Shown here piece after piece: positions 9,218 to 20,149 of a stretch of DNA of 64,000 bases. The stretch is from contig CAVTIV010000018.1 of the NCBI GenBank assembly GCA_963734865.1, positions 62,001 through 126,000 on the forward strand, read 5' to 3'. Position 1 is the first letter of the stretch; each line of letters starts with the position of its first letter. The stretch comes from CBDCUW01 sp963734865. Its GTDB lineage: Bacteria > Planctomycetota > Planctomycetia > Pirellulales > Pirellulaceae. The notes under the pieces are model-generated. The model had not been told where the DNA came from. It worked only from the letters and a program-made list of their open reading frames with translations, and made no database searches. The translations under genes were made by a program, and so were the position numbers.

Positions 9218-9246
9218 ATTGCTATTCAGGTCCCGGCTGGAGTATC

Positions 9247-10938
9247 ATGATGGCTGCCCGCCTGCCATCCTCTCCCCCCCGCCCTGCGTTTGTTCCCATC
9301 ATGTGGCTGTTCCCACGCTTCATCGCCTCCCTGCTGATTTGTCTCCTGCCAGGCCGATCGGTGATCGCTGCTGATGACGTCCGGGAGCTAGCCCATTCGA
9401 TCGACCAGCGAATCGCCGAGCGTCTTTCGCAGGAAAACGTCACCCCGGCGGCAGTCGTCTCCGATCACCAGTTCGTTCGGCGAGTCACTCTCGATCTGGC
9501 TGGCCGGGTGCCCACCTCCGCAGAACTCGATGCCTTCATCGCGTCGCAGCAATCGGACAAACGCAGTCGATTGGTTGAACAGCTGATCGATTCGGCCGAT
9601 TTTGCGTTTCACCAACGCAATGAAATCGACACACTGTTGCTTCGACGGTTGGAGCACAACGATCGGTGGCGTGAATATTTGCTCGAAGCGACGCAACAGA
9701 ATCGGTCTTGGGACCAGATGTTTCGCGAGATCATGCTGCCCGAAGATACACCGTCGCGTGACGAGCGTCCGGCCGCATTCCTCAGGAAACGTATCAACAA
9801 CATTGACGCGACCACGAATGATTCCAGTATCGTTTGGTTCGGTGTCAACGTGGGTTGTGCCAAGTGTCACGACCATCCATTGGTGTTCGATTGGACACAA
9901 GCTCACTACTACGGGATGGCTTCGTTCTTCGAACGCACGTTTCAAACAAAAACGGGAATGCTGGGCGAACGTTTTGATGGGCGACTGAAGTACACGACAA
10001 CCGCTGGTGACGAATTGGACGCCGATTTCATGTTCCTAACAGGCACCAAGGTACCCGAGCCTGAGATCGAGATCGAAGAGGCAAAGCTGAACGAGATTCG
10101 CGAGGCGATCAAACAGTCCGAGAAAGACGACAAGGCCGAACCGCCACCGACACCCGAGTTTCGACCGCGGGCAAAGTTCGTGGACTTGGCGCTTGCCGAT
10201 TCCCAGCAGCGATTTTTCGCCAAGAACATCGTCAATCGGATTTGGGCGCGGCTGATCGGACGTGGGCTGGTTCATCCGCTTGACCAGATGCATTCGGAGA
10301 ATCGGCCCAGCCATCCGGAGTTGCTTGCCGCGTTGAGTGACGACCTTGTCTCCCATGGCTACGACCTCAAACGTCTGATTCAGGCCATCGTCTTGACCGA
10401 CACGTACGCCCGAAATACTCAACTCGCCGGGGAAGGTCCGCCCGACCCCTCGTTGTTTGCTGCAGCGATTCCCAGACCATTGACGCCGCATCAGCTGTCG
10501 CTCTCCTACCGCGTCGCGACGTCCAGCCCCGATCACTTGATCGGTCTTGTCGATGCCCAAGCCGACAGGCAAACATGGAATCCGTTACGTGCCGAACTCG
10601 AACGGCAAAGCGAGGGCTATGCCAGACAATTCGACATTCCCGCCGACGGTTTTCAGGTTTCCGTCAGCGAGGCACTATGGTTCAGCAATAACCCGTCGGT
10701 TCAAAATGACCTGCTCAGTGCCAACGGCCAGAAATTGGTGGGCTACTTGAAGCAACTCGATTCCGATGCGGCGGTTTCGATGCAAGCCTGCAAATCAATC
10801 CTATCACGCCCCGCCGGCCAGGACGAACAAGCGATGATCGTCCAGTACATCGTGGCCAGACCCGATCGCCGCCAGCAAGCCATCGCACAAGTCGTTTGGG
10901 CGCTCCTGAGTTCTCCTGAATTTCGTTTCAATCACTAA
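9247..10938 (+). CDS. DUF1549 and DUF1553 domain protein (exported)
   Basis: A 563-residue planctomycete-type protein. ATG 9247 follows GGAG by four bases; a second candidate is ATG 9301, which would give a shorter signal peptide (WLFPRFIASLLICLLPG). DUF1549 occupies about residues 50-250 (FVRRVTLDLAGRVPT; a haem-like GCAKCHDHPL motif near 205), DUF1553 about 310-560 (NRIWARLIGRGLVHPLDQM). These proteins are abundant in Planctomycetes and always paired with DUF1501; their biochemical role is unknown, though association with sulfatases suggests polysaccharide metabolism. First gene of a four-gene plus-strand operon. Confidence 0.88.
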   Translation: MMAARLPSSPPRPAFVPIMWLFPRFIASLLICLLPGRSVIAADDVRELAHSIDQRIAERLSQENVTPAAVVSDHQFVRRVTLDLAGRVPTSAELDAFIASQQSDKRSRLVEQLIDSADFAFHQRNEIDTLLLRRLEHNDRWREYLLEATQQNRSWDQMFREIMLPEDTPSRDERPAAFLRKRINNIDATTNDSSIVWFGVNVGCAKCHDHPLVFDWTQAHYYGMASFFERTFQTKTGMLGERFDGRLKYTTTAGDELDADFMFLTGTKVPEPEIEIEEAKLNEIREAIKQSEKDDKAEPPPTPEFRPRAKFVDLALADSQQRFFAKNIVNRIWARLIGRGLVHPLDQMHSENRPSHPELLAALSDDLVSHGYDLKRLIQAIVLTDTYARNTQLAGEGPPDPSLFAAAIPRPLTPHQLSLSYRVATSSPDHLIGLVDAQADRQTWNPLRAELERQSEGYARQFDIPADGFQVSVSEALWFSNNPSVQNDLLSANGQKLVGYLKQLDSDAAVSMQACKSILSRPAGQDEQAMIVQYIVARPDRRQQAIAQVVWALLSSPEFRFNH

Positions 10939-10949
10939 GTGACAATCGC

Positions 10950-12254
10950 ATGGATCCAACACGCCGACAACCGGAACCGAATCCGCATGGCTTGAGCCGA
11001 CGCTCGTTGCTACGTCTTGCCAGCGCGGCGGGAACCGTCGCCGTTGCCTCGAATGTGTCCGCCGTTGACGTGCTGGCCGAACCATCCTTGACGCAGCAGC
11101 TGGCGCAAACCGACAAACGCGTCATCCTGTTGTGGCTGGCCGGCGGCGCCAGCCAATTGGAAACCTGGGATCCCAAGCCGGGACGATTGACCGGCGGTCC
11201 ATTTGCCAAGATTCAAACCAGCATCCCGGGCGTCGAGATTTCGGAGCTGTTGCCAAAAATGTCGAGCCGGTTGAATGAAACGGCAATCATTCGCTCTTTG
11301 AATACAAAGATCGCCGACCACGGCACGGCGTACACCCTGATGGATACCGGACGGGTCAGCGAACCGAGCGTGACGTTTCCCCATTTGGGGGCGGTGATCG
11401 CACGAGAGCTGGGACAAATCGACAGCAAAGTTCCCGACTACGTCACGATGTACACTTCGACCGAAGGACGCCGTCAGGGTACGGCAGGATTTTTGGGCGG
11501 TCGGTACAACCCGATGTTCCTGACCGACAAAATGATTCCCGCCGATATCAAACGTCTCGAATCAATCAGTGATGCTGACCATCGTGACCGCGCCCGACTT
11601 CGCGACGCGTTTGCCAAATCCTTCGCTCGCCAGTACCACGATTCGATGCTGGATAGCCACAACAGCGCGTATTCGCGCGTCCGCGGTCTGATGGCCAGCG
11701 ATTATCTGTTCGACATTGACCGTGAACCGCAATCGGTTCGTGACCATTACGGCCCCACTCAGTTCGGCCAGCAATGCTTGATCGCACGTCGGTTGGTCGA
11801 AGCGGGAGTACCCTTTGTCAAAGTCGCCCGCGCCTGGTGGGACAGCCACGGCCAGAATTTTGAAACGCACCGCGAACTATGTGCCGACCTCGACCACTGC
11901 ATGGCGGCCCTGTTGGATGACTTGAAGACACGTGGCCTGCTGGAAAATACGCTCGTGATCACGCTGGGAGAATTCGGACGCACACCAAGCATCAACGGCA
12001 GTCTCGGTCGCGACCATTTTGCCAGCGCCTGGAGTTGCTCGCTGAGCGGGTGCGGTATTCGCGGCGGCAGCGTCTACGGAAAGAGCGATCAAGATGGTCA
12101 AACCGTTGTCGAAGGAGAGATGAACGCGGGTGACTTGTACGCCACGATCTTCGCGGCGCTGGGAATCGATCATCGCAAGGAATACATGGTGGGTAGCCGG
12201 CCGATCCCGATCGCCGACTTCGATAGTCAGCCCTGTCACGACATATTGGCATAA
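10950..12254 (+). CDS. DUF1501 domain protein (Tat-exported)
   Basis: 434 residues, starting 11 bases after the DUF1549/DUF1553 stop. The N-terminus has a twin-arginine signal (SRRSLLRLASAAGTVAVAS). DUF1501 belongs to the alkaline-phosphatase-like fold: visible blocks are ILLWLAGGASQLETWDPKPG, a histidine near WWDSHGQNFETH, and TLVITLGEFGRTPSING followed by GRDH. The substrate is not established for this family. The pairing with the preceding gene is standard in planctomycetes, and the WD40 gene starts seven bases later, so translation is probably coupled. Confidence 0.9.
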   Translation: MDPTRRQPEPNPHGLSRRSLLRLASAAGTVAVASNVSAVDVLAEPSLTQQLAQTDKRVILLWLAGGASQLETWDPKPGRLTGGPFAKIQTSIPGVEISELLPKMSSRLNETAIIRSLNTKIADHGTAYTLMDTGRVSEPSVTFPHLGAVIARELGQIDSKVPDYVTMYTSTEGRRQGTAGFLGGRYNPMFLTDKMIPADIKRLESISDADHRDRARLRDAFAKSFARQYHDSMLDSHNSAYSRVRGLMASDYLFDIDREPQSVRDHYGPTQFGQQCLIARRLVEAGVPFVKVARAWWDSHGQNFETHRELCADLDHCMAALLDDLKTRGLLENTLVITLGEFGRTPSINGSLGRDHFASAWSCSLSGCGIRGGSVYGKSDQDGQTVVEGEMNAGDLYATIFAALGIDHRKEYMVGSRPIPIADFDSQPCHDILA

Positions 12255-12260
12255 AACACG

Positions 12261-13298
12261 ATGAATCCCAATAGCCTGAAGCGGATCCCCAATAGCCTGA
12301 AGCGGACCAACGAGTGGTCGTTCAAAGACATACTGTTTTGCGCCGCTGCGTCCGACGACGCCAATCGTATTTGGCTCGGTTCGTCCGATGCCAATGTTTA
12401 TCAATTGGATGTCCAAGGCCAGGGAGCCCGCGTTCGGCTGGACGGCCAGGGGCACTCCAGCTACGTGACGGGGATGGCTCGCAGCGGTAACACATTGCTG
12501 ACCGGCAGCTACGACAAACAGCTGATCTGGTGGGACCTCGAATCAGGCACGCAAACTCGATCGATTTTTGCGCACGACAGCTGGATTCGCCAGGTCGTTG
12601 TCACTCCCGATGGAAAACGCGCCGTCACGATCGCTGACGATATGCGTTGCCGTGTGTGGGACATCGAAAGTGGAAATCGTATTGCCGACTTGAGTGATCA
12701 CAAGCCGCTCACACCACACAACTATCCATCAATGTTGTACGCCGTTTGCATTTCCTCCGATGGGACTCTCGTCGCGACCGGTGACCGAATTGGACACGTT
12801 GCCCTGTGGGATGCCCAGTCGTTTGAGAAAGTCGGAGAATTGGAGACACCCGTGATGTACACGTGGGACCCAAAACAACGAAGGCATTCGATCGGTGGGA
12901 TTCGCAGCCTGGCATTTTCCCATGACGGCGGCAAGCTGGCCGTGGGTGGTATCGGAACCATCGGGAACATCGATCACTTGGGCGGCCCCGCGCGGTTGGA
13001 AGTGTTCGATGTGGCATCCGCTGACCGACTTCATGAACTCGAGGACAACACCAAGAAAGGTTTGATCGAGCAGATCACCTTTTCACCCGATGATCAATGG
13101 ATCGTCACCGTGGGCGGTGACAACAACGGTTTCATCACGATTTACGAAAGCAGTTCCGGTAAACTGCTGCACCAAGACGATCACAACGGGCATGTTCATG
13201 CGATGTGTCACGACGCGTCGTTTGAAAAATTTTTCATCGCCGCGCACGGGCGAGTTTCGTGTTGGACACTCGAAGCGACTGACCAAAGCGAAAGCTAG
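12261..13298 (+). CDS. WD40 repeat protein
   Basis: A 345-residue beta-propeller without a signal peptide. Several blades are readable: MLLTGSYDKQLIWWDLESG-like near residue 80, AVTIADDMRCRVWDIESGN near 120, LVATGDRIGHVALWDAQS near 172 and WIVTVGGDNNGFITIYESSSG near 280. The first codons contain a duplicated 19-22 bp stretch giving PNSLKR twice. WD40 proteins next to DUF1549/DUF1501 pairs are common in planctomycetes and presumably scaffold protein contacts; the partner is unknown. It sits six bases after the DUF1501 gene and 14 bases before the sulfatase. Confidence 0.85.
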   Translation: MNPNSLKRIPNSLKRTNEWSFKDILFCAAASDDANRIWLGSSDANVYQLDVQGQGARVRLDGQGHSSYVTGMARSGNTLLTGSYDKQLIWWDLESGTQTRSIFAHDSWIRQVVVTPDGKRAVTIADDMRCRVWDIESGNRIADLSDHKPLTPHNYPSMLYAVCISSDGTLVATGDRIGHVALWDAQSFEKVGELETPVMYTWDPKQRRHSIGGIRSLAFSHDGGKLAVGGIGTIGNIDHLGGPARLEVFDVASADRLHELEDNTKKGLIEQITFSPDDQWIVTVGGDNNGFITIYESSSGKLLHQDDHNGHVHAMCHDASFEKFFIAAHGRVSCWTLEATDQSES

Positions 13299-13312
13299 GC
13301 ACAATTCCGGAC

Positions 13313-15248
13313 ATGCGATTCCAACGAAATTCACCGTTCCACAACGTACCGGCTTCGATTCTCGGGCGTCTCGCCGCAGTCGGCCTGTTGCTCGCTGGCA
13401 TGTCGGGTCCCCCACATGCCGCTGCTAGCGACCGACCCAATGTCCTGTGGATTACCGCCGAGGACATGAGTCCGACACTGGGATGCTATGGCGATGCCTT
13501 CGCCAACACACCCAACATTGACGCGTTGGCCCTGGAAAGTGTGCGGTACACCAACGCTTTTGCCACCGCGCCGGTCTGCTCACCATCGCGAAGCTGTTTG
13601 ATCAATGGTTGCATCGCGTCGACCCAAGGCACACATAACATGCGGTCGGAGTTTCCGATCCCCAAGTCGATGCGAGGCTTTCCCGCTCTGCTGCGTGATA
13701 CCGGTTACTACACGTCGAACAACGTCAAGACAGACTACAACTCGGCCAATGCGGCTGAAATCACGCCGCACTTCGTGGAATGAAAGCAGCGAGACTGCCC
13801 ATTGGCGCAATCGCACTCAAGACGAACCTTTCTTTGCGATCTTCAACCTGATGACCACGCATCAATCTCGGTCAATGGTCTGGAGTTATGAGCAGTTCCA
13901 AAGCGATGTCCAGAGCCGTTTGACCAGCGACGAGATCCACGATCCGTCGCTGACACCGTTACCGCCCTATTATCCCGACACGCCGCTGATCCGCAAAACG
14001 GTTGCCCGCTACTACGACTGTGTGACGGTGATGGACAAAGAGGTCGGTCAGATCCTGGGCCAGCTTGATCAAGATGGTCTTGCCGATGACACGATCGTCT
14101 TCTTTTATTCCGATCATGGCAGCGGAATGCCTCGTCACAAACGCGCATTGCTCGACTCCGGAATGCAGGTGCCGTTGCTGATCCGTTTTCCAGCGAAGTA
14201 CCAGCATCTTGCCCCTGGTGAACCCGGCAGCACCACGGACCGGCTGGTCAGCTTCGACGATTTTGGTCCAACGGTGCTGAAGCTTGCCGGGATTTCATCA
14301 ACACCCAAGTACGTCAGCGGGAAACCGTTTTTGGGAAGCGAACAAGAGGACGAGCGAGATTACGTCTACGGACATCGTGACCGGGTGGACGAGGTGATCG
14401 ACATGTCTCGAAGCGTCCGCGATAAACAATATTTGTACCTTCGCAACTACATGCCACACCTGGGCTACAACCAGCAAAGCGCATGGGTCGATCAAGGCGA
14501 GGTCAGTCACGAGTTTTATCGCGCCGCCGAGTCGGGCCGAATGACGCCCGCGCAGTGGCACTTTGCCGGTCCCACACGACCGCGGGAGGAACTCTACGAT
14601 TGCCACAGCGATCCGTTGAACCTGAGGAACCTTTGTGATTCACCGCCGCACCAAGACGTGCTGCGACGAATGCGGACGGCACACCGAGATTGGGTGCTCA
14701 AGTCACGTGATCTTGGTTTCTTACCCGAAACCGAGCAGTGGCGTGTCGCTGCCGAAATGATTCCGATGGAATGGGCACAGACCGCCGATTATCGGCTGGC
14801 CGCGATTCTTGACGTCGCATCGTTGGTCGGAACCGACCAGATGGAAAGTTTTCAGCGAGGTCTTTCCAACGACAATCCGGCAATTCGCTATTGGTGTGCC
14901 GTGGGCATGAGCGCCGCGGCGGAATTGACGGATCCGAGTGTTTCGGCACTGGAACGTGCGTTAACGGATTCATCGGCGATCGTGCGGATCGAATCCGCCA
15001 ATGCACTTGCCCGGCACGGCCATGCCCAACCGGCGATTGGCGTGCTGGCAAGCATGCTCAGTGGCGACGACCCGACGGTCCTGCTTCACGCCGCCCGAAC
15101 CGTCGAATTGCTCGGTGGCAAGGCCGTCTCGCTGCACACGGAGATGAAGTCGTTGTTTGACAGATTCGAGCACGATCCTGGCGATGCGGCGTGGTTCATC
15201 CGTTTCACCACCACCGGGTTTCTCAACCGTGTGCATCCGCAGGAGTAG
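13313..15248 (+). pseudogene. Sulfatase with C-terminal HEAT repeats, one frameshift
   Basis: The first frame (13313-13783) has a signal peptide, the metal-binding start NVLWITAEDMSPTLGCYGD and the formylglycine site CSPSR (APVCSPSRSCLI), so it is a cysteine-type sulfatase with an intact active site. It runs into a stop after DYNSANAAEIT-PHFVE. The next frame continues with SWNESSETAHWRNR and stays open to 15248, including the second metal site FFYSDHGSGMPRHKR. A one-base shift between about 13760 and 13780 therefore splits one ~645-residue protein. The C-terminal ~130 residues are HEAT-like helical repeats (LTDSSAIVRIESANALARHG). Last gene of the DUF1549 operon; either a recent mutation or a sequencing error. 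Confidence 0.85.
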
Positions 15249-15367
15249 TGATCGGCTGGAAGGCCAGTTCAGAACTCAATCGAAGCCGGTGGGATGGATC
15301 CCTGAGCACAGCGTTGCCCGAACTCCGACCCCGGCGAAGCGTTCCCGCAACGACCCGCCTATCGCGA

Positions 15368-15694
15368 TCATCGTTTGATCGCTCCGTACGCTGCAAAACA
15401 AGAGTTCTTGTGCAGCAGTTCGACGTGGCCGAAGCCGACGCGGCGAAGCAAGTCGAGTTGGTAGGTGACCGGTCGCGGTGAGTCTTCCTTGTCGATGTAT
15501 TCGAAGACTTTGTCGCGATAATCTTCACCACCAAGTTCGCAGAGATAATCGCCATCGCGTCGCCACATCATGTCATGGACACCGCTGGTCTCGTGCGATA
15601 CCAAATCGGTGATCCAGCAAATCGACGTCAAATTTGCGGCCATGTCCCTGTCGAACGATCTGTCGAACGATTGCCCAGAGTGAGGTTGACACAC
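15368..15694 (-). pseudogene. C-terminal remnant of a SAM-dependent methyltransferase
   Basis: The 108-codon frame matches only the last third of a class I methyltransferase: SDLVSHE-like ITDLVSHETSGVHDMMWRR, then LCELGGEDYRDKVFEYI, EDSPRPVTYQLDLLRRVGF and LHKNSCFAAYG. The AdoMet-binding GxGxG region is absent, and sequence upstream of 15694 does not supply it in any frame. I infer a 5' truncation. It lies convergent with the sulfatase and divergent from the porin. Confidence 0.65.
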
Positions 15695-15790
15695 CTAGCA
15701 TCCTTTCCTAATGACAAGGGGTGTCAATTTCGCAAAGCCCCCTGGGGATCCATCTTCCGCTGGTGTCGTTGTGCCGCGTCTTGAAGGAAC

Positions 15791-17233
15791 ATGCGTTTAT
15801 ATCGAGCACTATCGACCGCCCTGTGCGTCGTCCTGGCCAGCACTTGGAGCTACTCGCAAGAGCATGTCTTTCCAGACATGGGGTTATCGAAAGTAGTTGA
15901 GAACAACGATGTCGGCACGGTGCGACCTGGCGACATCTCATCTGGACTGCAGTTACCTGGTTCATTCTCATTCGGCGGGATTGACGAGCAAACGTCGGGG
16001 CCAATCTTGGCAGCCTATACCAGCGAGGCGAGTCAGCCGCCGTCCACAGAGCAAGTGACCGAGTTGGGTGTTGCGTCGAGCGGAATCCAGACGACTGCCA
16101 ATGGGAGAAAATTCGAAGGGCAATTTGCAAGCAACTCACGTCGTTATTCCATCGGCACAGATCTCTATTCTGCGCCCGAATTTAAGGGCGGCTTGATTGT
16201 GTTCGGTGAGGATGTGGCAATGAAGATCGGTGGATATGTGAAGGCCGACTTCATCTATGATTTTAACCCCATCGATTCCACGGATTTTTTCGACCCAACA
16301 TGCATACCAGTAGGGGCGCCCGCTCGGACTAACACTCGCTTTCATTCGCGGCAGACTAGGATGAGCTTCGACACCCGTTGGGCGCCTGACGGGCACCCCG
16401 TTCGCATATTCGTTGAAGGAGACTTCTTCGGGAACGACAACAGCTATCGCCTACGACATGCCTACGGCGAGATCGGTTCCCTGTTGGTCGGGCAGACGTG
16501 GAGCACGTTCACCGACGTGGCTGCGGCTCCGGCTACTCTTGATTTCGAAGGATCTGTCTCGAACGTGAATCGACGTCAGGCGATGGTCCGTTGGACACAA
16601 CCTGTGCTTCATGAGGACTTAACATTGGCGCTCGCTGCAGAGAATCCGCAATTCGACATCGTGCCTCCGACGGGTATCACGGGCGATTCTCGTACGCCTT
16701 CGCCCGATTTGGTTGCGAGGCTGCGTTTAAGCAAAGATTGGGGGCAGTTCCAAGTAGCGTATCTGTATCGCCTCGGTGGCTTTCAACCAACGGGCGAACG
16801 TGTGATCACGGGTTCAGCTTGGGGCCTCAACTTTACCGGAACGGTCTTATTGACCGATACCAGCAAATTCTATCACCAGATCGTTTTTGGGGATGGAATC
16901 GGCAGCTACCACGGACTGCCGGATGCGGCGCCTGAATCCGCAACCACGGATAAAGTGTTGGGGTTTACGGGGTGGATGGTCGGCTACACGCGGGACTGGA
17001 CAGACCGCCTTAATTCCAACTTCACCTACGCTGAAAACGCCCTTGATAATTCGTTGCTTCAATCGCCAGACGACGTGCGGGGAACAACTTATCTAGCCGC
17101 CAACTTAATTTGGGAACCGGTCGATCGCGTGAATGTTGGCATCGAGTACTTGCACGGTGTGCGAGAAAATGTCGATCGCGAGAAGGGCGACGCACATCGT
17201 CTGCAGTCTGCGTTCATCTTTTATCTGCCGTGA
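15791..17233 (+). CDS. DcaP-like outer-membrane porin
   Basis: A 480-residue protein with a signal peptide (LYRALSTALCVVLASTWSYS). From about residue 135 it shows the DcaP/porin pattern: MKIGGYVKADFIYDFNPID, a short Cys-containing loop, TRFHSRQTRMSFDTR, VRIFVEGDFFG, YRLRHAYGEIG, then LLVGQTWSTFTDVAAAPATL. Amphipathic strands continue to an aromatic C-terminus (FIFYLP) as expected of a beta-barrel. DcaP-type trimeric porins admit organic acids or peptides. There is no neighbouring transport operon. It is followed by a 24-bp inverted repeat between it and the convergent MscS gene. Confidence 0.85.
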   Translation: MRLYRALSTALCVVLASTWSYSQEHVFPDMGLSKVVENNDVGTVRPGDISSGLQLPGSFSFGGIDEQTSGPILAAYTSEASQPPSTEQVTELGVASSGIQTTANGRKFEGQFASNSRRYSIGTDLYSAPEFKGGLIVFGEDVAMKIGGYVKADFIYDFNPIDSTDFFDPTCIPVGAPARTNTRFHSRQTRMSFDTRWAPDGHPVRIFVEGDFFGNDNSYRLRHAYGEIGSLLVGQTWSTFTDVAAAPATLDFEGSVSNVNRRQAMVRWTQPVLHEDLTLALAAENPQFDIVPPTGITGDSRTPSPDLVARLRLSKDWGQFQVAYLYRLGGFQPTGERVITGSAWGLNFTGTVLLTDTSKFYHQIVFGDGIGSYHGLPDAAPESATTDKVLGFTGWMVGYTRDWTDRLNSNFTYAENALDNSLLQSPDDVRGTTYLAANLIWEPVDRVNVGIEYLHGVRENVDREKGDAHRLQSAFIFYLP

Positions 17234-17291
17234 TGGAAGAGGGGCGCCGATCGACGATTTCTGCTTAGGCTAGCGCATTTTTGGAAAAGAT

Positions 17292-17356
17292 GTAGGCAAG
17301 GACCTGTCCTGGCAACTCATGACAAACGGGTTTTGCCAGGACAGGTCCTGGCCTAC
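17292..17356. terminator. Long inverted repeat, probable bidirectional terminator or REP-type element
   Basis: Arms 17292-17315 and 17333-17356 are 24 bp with one mismatch (GTAGGC-A/C-AGGACCTGTCC core), loop 17 bases. It lies between two convergent stops, 58 bases after the porin and 40 before the end of the MscS gene. There is no strong T-run, and the arms contain an inner palindrome (AGGACCTGTCCT), so a dispersed repeat is possible. Confidence 0.6.
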
Positions 17357-17395
17357 GATAAACATAGAAATGCTCTCATGCCACACCGCGCTGTG

Positions 17396-19970
17396 CTACG
17401 GCTTTTCTTCAGTATCTGACTGCGGCTTTGCCATGCTTCGGTCGGATGCAGTATTGTCTGGCACGCTGATCAGACGGAGATCGCGTTGCGGGAATGGGAC
17501 GCCGATGCCCGCGTCTTCCAGCGCTTGCTGGACTGCGACTGCAATATCGCTGTGGATCGTGAAGATGTTGGTTGCGAAATCAGCATCGAACCAAACCCGG
17601 AGCTTGAAATCGAGAGAGCTGTCGCCAAAGTTCTCAAAAAAGGCGACCGGCTCGGGATCGCGAATCACCTTGGGATTGGCCTTCGCCACATCAACCAGCA
17701 ACTCAATCACTCGCTGGGCGGGTGTCCCGTATTCGACCCCCACGTTCAGATCGACCCGCCGACGCCTGTCCGAAAGCGTCCAGTTGGTAACCTTGTCAGA
17801 GATGAGCATGCCGTTGGGCACAATGACTTCGGCCCCGTCGAATGTGCGGATCACGCTGGCGCGGATGCCGATCCGTTTCATTGTCCCCGATGTGTCGGAC
17901 ACCTCGATCGTGTCTCCCACATCGATCGGTCGCTCGAATAGCAGGATCAGACCGGATACAAAATTGTTGACAACGTTTTGCAAACCGAATCCGATCCCCA
18001 CGCCTAGCCCGCCTGCGACGACGGCAAGTTTCGTGACCTCGACGCCCGCTGCGGACAGGCCGACCAGAAAGCCAAGGCAAATCACACTGTATCGGGCGAG
18101 GTTAGAGACCGCATACGGAACGCCTCGGCTTGTATGTACCCGCGAGAACACGTCTTCCCGAAGAAGCACCTGCACCCCGCGCGCCAGTAGAAAGGAGAAC
18201 CAAACGGTCAGCGCAAACACCACCACGTCGCCAACGGAAACCGAGAGCGCCCCGACGTCGATACTGGCACCAAGGACCTGTTTGACAACCTCGATTGCGG
18301 GAGTGAGCAGACCGAGTTGCCCGCAGACAAGTGCCGCCCAAAGGCCCACCGCAAGGATGCTCAATCCTCGCTCAAGCCAATGATGCACAACCTGTCGATG
18401 ATTTGAGACCGCCCGAACGAGTCCGAAAGGTCGGAGGACGAGAGCAAACATTGTCAGTCCCTGTACCACCTTTAGCACCACGAAGACGAACAGACCGAGA
18501 TAGCCGCTTCTTAAGACGCCGTCCCCCAACAGCACGGCAAGGTCGCTCCAGCCAGCCACATCGGACAAGATTGCTAATGCTCAGAAGGCCGGCACCCACG
18601 CACATCGTCACGTAGAGCAGCCGGAAGAAGGGATGACGTCGCCGCTCCTCGGGGAGTTTGGCGATTCGGCTTGGGCGCAGCATCCATGTCAACAAGCCGA
18701 GTCCGCCGATCATCTCTGCCAGGAAGACGAAGCGATCGAGTGTGGGCGTCGTATCCAGCAGGTCGCGTGAACGATCAACAATGAATAGAACCGCCAGTAC
18801 CCAAGCAAACAGGATCATTGCGGGGGGCAAAAAACGCTGAATAATTCGCAATGTCGCGACTGCCATGAACAGGCCGGCGACGAGTCCTGCGGTACGGGGC
18901 GCTAACGGGTCGAGCGGTATCGTGAGGGCCGCTGTGATTAGCACGGCCATTGCCCACGGATGCTCGAAGACCAACTGAGCATGCCGTAGGCGATTGTCAA
19001 CCTCCGCCCTCGTTCGGGTTCGTTCGCGCAGCCAACGGATAGTCAGGCCAAGGGCAAGAAACAACACAAGCTGGAAGCCGATCGTCTGCGTGGGCTTCCT
19101 CGCGACTTGTCCGCTCTCTTCAAACCGCTTCAAAAGGAGCTGCGGTTCGATCGTTTGCCATTCCTTCCGGAACGATTCTCGGATTCGCGGGCTCCATAGC
19201 GGTGGCTGCTCGGCCCGAAAAATTCCCGCAAGCCGCGCCTCCACGGTAGCTTGCAACTGTTCGATGGTTTCACCGAGTGCGACGCTCGGATTCACCAGTT
19301 TGTCGCGCACGGACAATAGCTCATTGCGACGATCGACGACTGCCCTGCGCGTCTCGTCGATTTCAGCGAGCACAGCGGCAATGCGTGTCAACATCGTCGC
19401 GTCGGCGTCCTCTTCGGTCTTGGCCAGTTCGTCCGTCGTTATCCAAACCGCTGCAATCTTGTCGATTCGCCCGAGTGATGTGCCGAAGCCGTCCAGTTCG
19501 TCGTCCAGTTCCTCTTCGAGTGACTGCAAGTGATCGAGCATCTCACTGAGTTGGGCCGAGTACCTTTGCAGAGTGCGCACGTTGGGACGGCCGGTCAGCA
19601 TTTGCCGGGTCTTTGCCAATTGCGACTCGACCTCTTTGAGTGCGACATCCGTTTCTCCGCCAACCCGCTCGAGGGTCCGACGAGAACTGTCGCGGGGCAG
19701 CAGCGTAGCCAACTCGGCACTGGTCGTTTCCGCACGATTCGGCACTTCCTCCAGCAAGATCGGCGGGTCGGTCTCCGCTCCCTGCTGATCGTCAGGCATC
19801 TCAGTCGCAGAAGTCTCTGCGTCGCCCAGCGTCTCGGACGCAGGCCCCTGCGCCCATGCGATGGGGCCTGGAAACCAAAGGACGCACGCCGACAAAAGCA
19901 ACACCACGAGCGGTCCCAAACGACCGTGTGGAAGCGGGGGTTCAATGTAGTGCCTTACACCAATGGGCAT
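17396..19970 (-). pseudogene. Large MscS-family mechanosensitive channel, one frameshift
   Basis: The 5' frame (19970 to about 18570) encodes a signal peptide, a periplasmic coiled-coil region (SQLAKTRQMLTGRPNVRTL; LDHLQSLEEELDDELDGF) and several membrane helices. At GLLSISNL it shifts; the following frame reads SDVAGWSDLAVLLGDGVL and continues through more helices to the MscS pore and beta domain: VAVVAGGLGVGIGFGLQNVV, NFVSGLILLFERPIDVGDTI, VIVPNGMLISDKVTNW. Together this is one ~855-residue MscK/YbdG-type osmotic valve. An extra C in AGCAATCTTGTCC near 18570 explains the break. As read, the two halves would be separate proteins, and the pore half would lack the sensor region. Confidence 0.85.
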
Positions 19971-20149
19971 GATTTAGCAATTTAGAAAAAAACAGGACTG
20001 AGTCTTACAGCGGTCTGCGAACAAGCGGAATGCTCCCAAACCCGAATCGATAGAGTATGAGATTTTAGAGCCAATTCCGGCAGAGGGCTTCCGGCGACGC
20101 CGTAAGTTTTCGCGGCGAGGAATTCTTCGATCGTGTTGTACGGGGAGGA

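Noticed and set aside
17319..18383. 354-codon plus-strand frame
   Set aside because: Antisense to the MscS pore domain; Ser/Thr/Arg-rich shadow without motifs.
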